From contig JAHDPL010000027.1 in assembly GCA_018434355.1 (NCBI GenBank), forward strand, positions 1-64,000: a stretch of DNA of 64,000 nt. The letters run 5' to 3'. This DNA is from Sporomusaceae bacterium (GTDB taxonomy: Bacteria > Bacillota > Negativicutes > UBA1444). Both the position numbers and the translations under genes were made by a program. This document shows, one piece after another, positions 61,185-64,000 of the stretch. Every line of letters starts with the position of its first letter. The stretch's first letter is position 1. Below the pieces are notes generated by a model that worked only from the letters and a program-made list of their open reading frames with translations, was not told where the DNA came from and did not search any database.

Positions 61185-62855
61185 TCAGTTCCCCCAATCG
61201 TCCCTGTATAGCCACGGTGCTCCCTGTTCCGCCCCGCCGACGCCGGCCCGGTAAGCCGCCAGCGCTCCCTTTAGCTTGCGCTGTGGTCGTTGCCAGTTTT
61301 CGCGCCGCCGCTGCAATTCCTCCGCCGGCACCCGCAGTTCCAGTTTTTTCTGTTCCAGATCGATCTCGATGATATCGCCGTTTTCCACCAGCGCCAGCGG
61401 CCCACCTTCCCAAGCTTCCGGGCAGACATGTCCGACGCAAGGTCCACGTGTCGCACCGGAAAAACGACCGTCGGTCACCATCGCCACCGAAGTGTGCAGA
61501 CCCATGCCGACAAGCATCGCAGCCGGAATCGACAGCTCGCGCATGCCCGGGCCGCCTTTGGGACCCTCGTAGCGGATCACCAGCACCGAGCCCGGCCTGA
61601 CATCGGCGTTCAACAGATAGTCCCGCACCGCCTCTTCTGAATCAAACACCACCGCCGGACCGACATGACGATACATGCCCGGCTCCACGCCGCTCTTCTT
61701 CACGACCGCGCCCAGTGGCGCCAGATTGCCGGCAAGGATCGAAAAGCAACCACCAGGCAGCAATGGTTCTTCTAATGACCGAATCACAGACCGGTAGACC
61801 GGTTTGCGATAATTCGCCAGATACTCCGCCAGCGTTCCGCCCATCACCAGTTTGGCACCGAGATCAATGTATTGCCGGATCGTTGACAGCACCGCGGGCA
61901 CGCCTCCGGCACGGTGAAAGTCGTTGATGTTCAGTTCGGCTGACGGTTTGAATCTGGCAATGACCGGCACCGAAGCCTGAATCGCGTCAAAGTCCTGCAA
62001 ACTGAGCTTCAGTCCCATCACTCCGGCCAGGGCCAGCAAGTGCAGCACGGCGTTGGTCGAACCGCCGGTGGCGGAAACGTGCAAAATCCCATTGGTCAGC
62101 GAAGTTTGATTGAGGAAGTCCGAAAACTTCAAGTTCTGTCGCACCAGTTCGACGACTCGTTCGCCTACATCACGCGACTGCCGGACTTTGGCGGCTTCGC
62201 AAAACAGCATGGTGGAGGAACCGAAGGGCGCAACGCCACTGGCCTCCAAAAACGCTCCCATCGTATTGGCTGTGCCATACATCGAACAGGTTCCAGCCGA
62301 CGCGCAAAAATGGGTTCGCCAGGAATCAAAGGTTTCGTCATCGATTTCTGCTTTTTTGCGTTTACCGATCGCTTCCTTCAAGTCGGAGGTGACATACTCG
62401 CGTCCTTCCTCCAGATGCGGCAGCATCGCTCCCGCTGTCAGGAAGATCGCCGGCAGGTCCAGGCGCGCTGCCGCCATCAGCATACCAGGGATGATCTTGT
62501 CGCAGGAAGCGAGGAAAACCACTCCGTCAAAACCGTGCGCCTCTACCATCGTTTCAATCGAGGCAGCGATCAGGTCGCGCTGCGGCAGAATATAGTGCAT
62601 TCCCTCCCCTTGCGCCATGCCGTCGCAAGGCGCCGGCACCGTAAACTCGGCCGGTGTCCCGCCTGCTGCCCAGATTCCTTCTTTCACATAACCGGCCAAT
62701 TGAGCAAACGGCTTGTGACCAGGGTTCACGTCATTCCAGGAGTTGACGATGCCGATCACCGGCTTGGCCAAATCTTTGTTCCGATAGCCCACTGAGTTCA
62801 TCAGGCCGATAAAATAAGCTTCCGTCAAATCTTGGGGATTGCCGCGCCGCGTCAT
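61185..62855 (-). CDS. IlvD/Edd-family dehydratase
   Basis: 556 residues, full length for the family. Fe-S/Mg dehydratase with [19 protein letters not shown] and [12 protein letters not shown] supplying cluster cysteines, and [20 protein letters not shown] near the C-terminus. Members make 2-keto acids from dihydroxy acids: dihydroxyisovalerate (IlvD), phosphogluconate (Edd), or sugar acids. It lies between a c-di-GMP gene and a crp-type regulator, opposite a redox/transport operon and without other ilv genes. A catabolic sugar-acid or hydroxy-acid dehydratase is therefore as likely as valine/isoleucine synthesis. Confidence 0.92.
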   Translation of the reverse strand: MTRRGNPQDLTEAYFIGLMNSVGYRNKDLAKPVIGIVNSWNDVNPGHKPFAQLAGYVKEGIWAAGGTPAEFTVPAPCDGMAQGEGMHYILPQRDLIAASIETMVEAHGFDGVVFLASCDKIIPGMLMAAARLDLPAIFLTAGAMLPHLEEGREYVTSDLKEAIGKRKKAEIDDETFDSWRTHFCASAGTCSMYGTANTMGAFLEASGVAPFGSSTMLFCEAAKVRQSRDVGERVVELVRQNLKFSDFLNQTSLTNGILHVSATGGSTNAVLHLLALAGVMGLKLSLQDFDAIQASVPVIARFKPSAELNINDFHRAGGVPAVLSTIRQYIDLGAKLVMGGTLAEYLANYRKPVYRSVIRSLEEPLLPGGCFSILAGNLAPLGAVVKKSGVEPGMYRHVGPAVVFDSEEAVRDYLLNADVRPGSVLVIRYEGPKGGPGMRELSIPAAMLVGMGLHTSVAMVTDGRFSGATRGPCVGHVCPEAWEGGPLALVENGDIIEIDLEQKKLELRVPAEELQRRRENWQRPQRKLKGALAAYRAGVGGAEQGAPWLYRDDWGN

Positions 62856-62861
62856 AAAAAA

Positions 62862-64000
62862 TCAACTCCCTATTGACGGATACTGTTCCCGCACTGCTTC
62901 CGCCGACATGGGCTTGCCCAGCAGATATCCCTGGCAGGCGCCGCAACCGATCTGACGCAACAACACCAGTTGATCCGAATTTTCGATGCCTTCGGCGACG
63001 ATACGGTAGCCAAGCAGCCGCGACATCTGCACCAACGACTCCATCAACAACAACGCATTGCGATCCGGCTGGGCGATTTCATCGATCAGCGATTTATCGA
63101 CCTTAAGAACGTCGATCGGCAATTTCTGCAGATAAGTAAAGGAGGAATAGCCGGTACCAAAATCGTCGAGCGAAATGGACACGCCCATAGCGCGCAGTTC
63201 GTTCAGAACGGCGATGTTATGTTGTTCGTCCGTCATCATGATGCTTTCCGTCACTTCGATTCCCAGCTGGCCCGGCGGCAAATCGCACTGTTGCAAAATC
63301 GACCGGACCCGGTTAGAAAATCCTGGCGACAATAGTTGCCTTACCGAAACATTGACGGAAACCGTTGCTGCAGAACCTTTTTGTGCATCGAGGCCCGAAA
63401 AGAACTGACAAGCCTCCTGCATCACCCATTCGCCGATCGGCAATATCAAATTGGTTTCTTCGGCAACAGGAATGAATTCGGCGGGCGACACCATGCCGAG
63501 CGAAGGGCTACGCCAACGCAGCAGGGCTTCAAAGCCGATGACCCGTTCCGTAATCGCTTCAATCGCATAAATCGGCTGATACTGCAGGAAAAATTCCTGA
63601 TTTTGCAAAGCCTGGCTTAGGCCTTCGCGTATCGCATGTCGTCGCACCGCCACTGCCTGCATCAAAGGTTCATAAATATAACAGGCCGATTTTTCGACGA
63701 TCTTTGCATGATGCATGGCGAGAACCGCCTTTTGCAAATACGATTCTGGTGTGCCTTCCTGCCCACCGCACAGGAAAAATCCGCCGCTGGACCGGGCTGC
63801 AAAAGAGCCGGCCGATGTCTGCAATAAGACAACGGCCAGCGGTTGAAACAGATTGATGGCAGCCGCCGCATCCATCAGTTCTGGGAAAAAAGCCAGGTAT
63901 TCGTCGGCGCCGAATCTGGCCAAGACAGTGTCCTGCGGAAAACTGTCCTTTAAATGCCTGGCAAACGCCTGCAAGAATTCGTCGCCGACCTCCTGCCCAT
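62862..64000 (-). CDS. GGDEF-EAL protein, 5' end outside window
   Basis: At least 378 residues; the frame is open to the window edge, where GQEVGDEFLQAF continues a GGDEF domain. The cyclase signature is RFGADEY rather than RxGGDEF, so synthesis is probably reduced or lost. The EAL domain (about the last 250 residues) is intact: EALLRW, EVTES, LDDFGTGYSSF, KVDKS and AEGIE, predicting c-di-GMP hydrolysis. It ends six bases before ilvD, so EAL, ilvD and crp are likely cotranscribed. Closely resembles the EAL half of the protein at 17077-20271. Confidence 0.92.
   Translation of the reverse strand, partial: GQEVGDEFLQAFARHLKDSFPQDTVLARFGADEYLAFFPELMDAAAAINLFQPLAVVLLQTSAGSFAARSSGGFFLCGGQEGTPESYLQKAVLAMHHAKIVEKSACYIYEPLMQAVAVRRHAIREGLSQALQNQEFFLQYQPIYAIEAITERVIGFEALLRWRSPSLGMVSPAEFIPVAEETNLILPIGEWVMQEACQFFSGLDAQKGSAATVSVNVSVRQLLSPGFSNRVRSILQQCDLPPGQLGIEVTESIMMTDEQHNIAVLNELRAMGVSISLDDFGTGYSSFTYLQKLPIDVLKVDKSLIDEIAQPDRNALLLMESLVQMSRLLGYRIVAEGIENSDQLVLLRQIGCGACQGYLLGKPMSAEAVREQYPSIGS

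Noticed and set aside
1-64000. CRISPR arrays, insertion sequences, prophage
   Set aside because: I found no regularly spaced repeats, transposase- or integrase-like products, or phage structural genes in any frame.

Overview
The window is about 64 kb of a compact, mid-GC bacterial chromosome. Almost every gene has a strong AGGAGG-type ribosome binding site, TTG and GTG starts are common, and operons are tightly overlapped. The gene content points to an anaerobic member of the Bacillota: PyrR-type attenuation of a pyr operon, a proofreading-dead PolA, a BMP-type nucleoside ABC transporter, and selenium-dependent xanthine dehydrogenase with YqeB/YqeC. Class Negativicutes (Sporomusaceae-like) is my best guess, but that is an inference. 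I see no phage, insertion sequence or CRISPR array. Most genes lie on the minus strand, and no stretch longer than about 250 bases lacks a gene.

Layout. 1-277: three tRNA genes (Asp, Phe, Gly) with their promoter. 297-7690: pyrimidine biosynthesis operon pyrB-pyrC-carA-carB plus an unknown gene, behind a PyrR-type leader. 7721-10313: AbgA-like amidohydrolase with a DcuC-type carrier. 10397-20271: cell-wall hydrolase, UspA, a TPR protein, then a signalling block (HD-GYP response regulator, hybrid histidine kinase, 86-residue protein, dCache-GAF-PAS-GGDEF-EAL protein). 20406-20695: two tRNA-Leu genes with promoter and terminator. 20733-29375: tkt-polA-mutM-coaE-solute-binding protein, and metF. 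29488-33144: two HD-GYP proteins, an exported tandem-repeat protein and a small gene. 33264-34330: ppnP and two small unknown genes.

34293-48830 is a purine and pyrimidine salvage/catabolism island. It holds yqeB, yqeC and mocA (maturation of a selenium-dependent molybdenum hydroxylase), the fused Fe-S/Mo xanthine dehydrogenase, dihydropyrimidinase, PreA, a four-gene nucleoside ABC transporter, SsnA and an XdhC-type protein. Together these would import nucleosides or bases, oxidise purines and reductively degrade pyrimidines. A further HD-GYP gene follows (49041-50087), then a NikABCDE-like ABC transporter operon (50186-54924) preceded by an unusual run of small hairpins, an SH3-like exported protein and an M19-type dipeptidase.

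57157-64000 is a redox/transport module of unknown substrate. A flavoprotein, a 2[4Fe-4S] ferredoxin and an NhaC-type antiporter run on the plus strand. They face an EAL-ilvD-crp operon on the minus strand. A 39-bp nested palindrome lies at the divergent promoter region.

Cyclic-di-GMP turnover is prominent: four HD-GYP and two EAL proteins occur in 64 kb, and both visible GGDEF signatures are altered.
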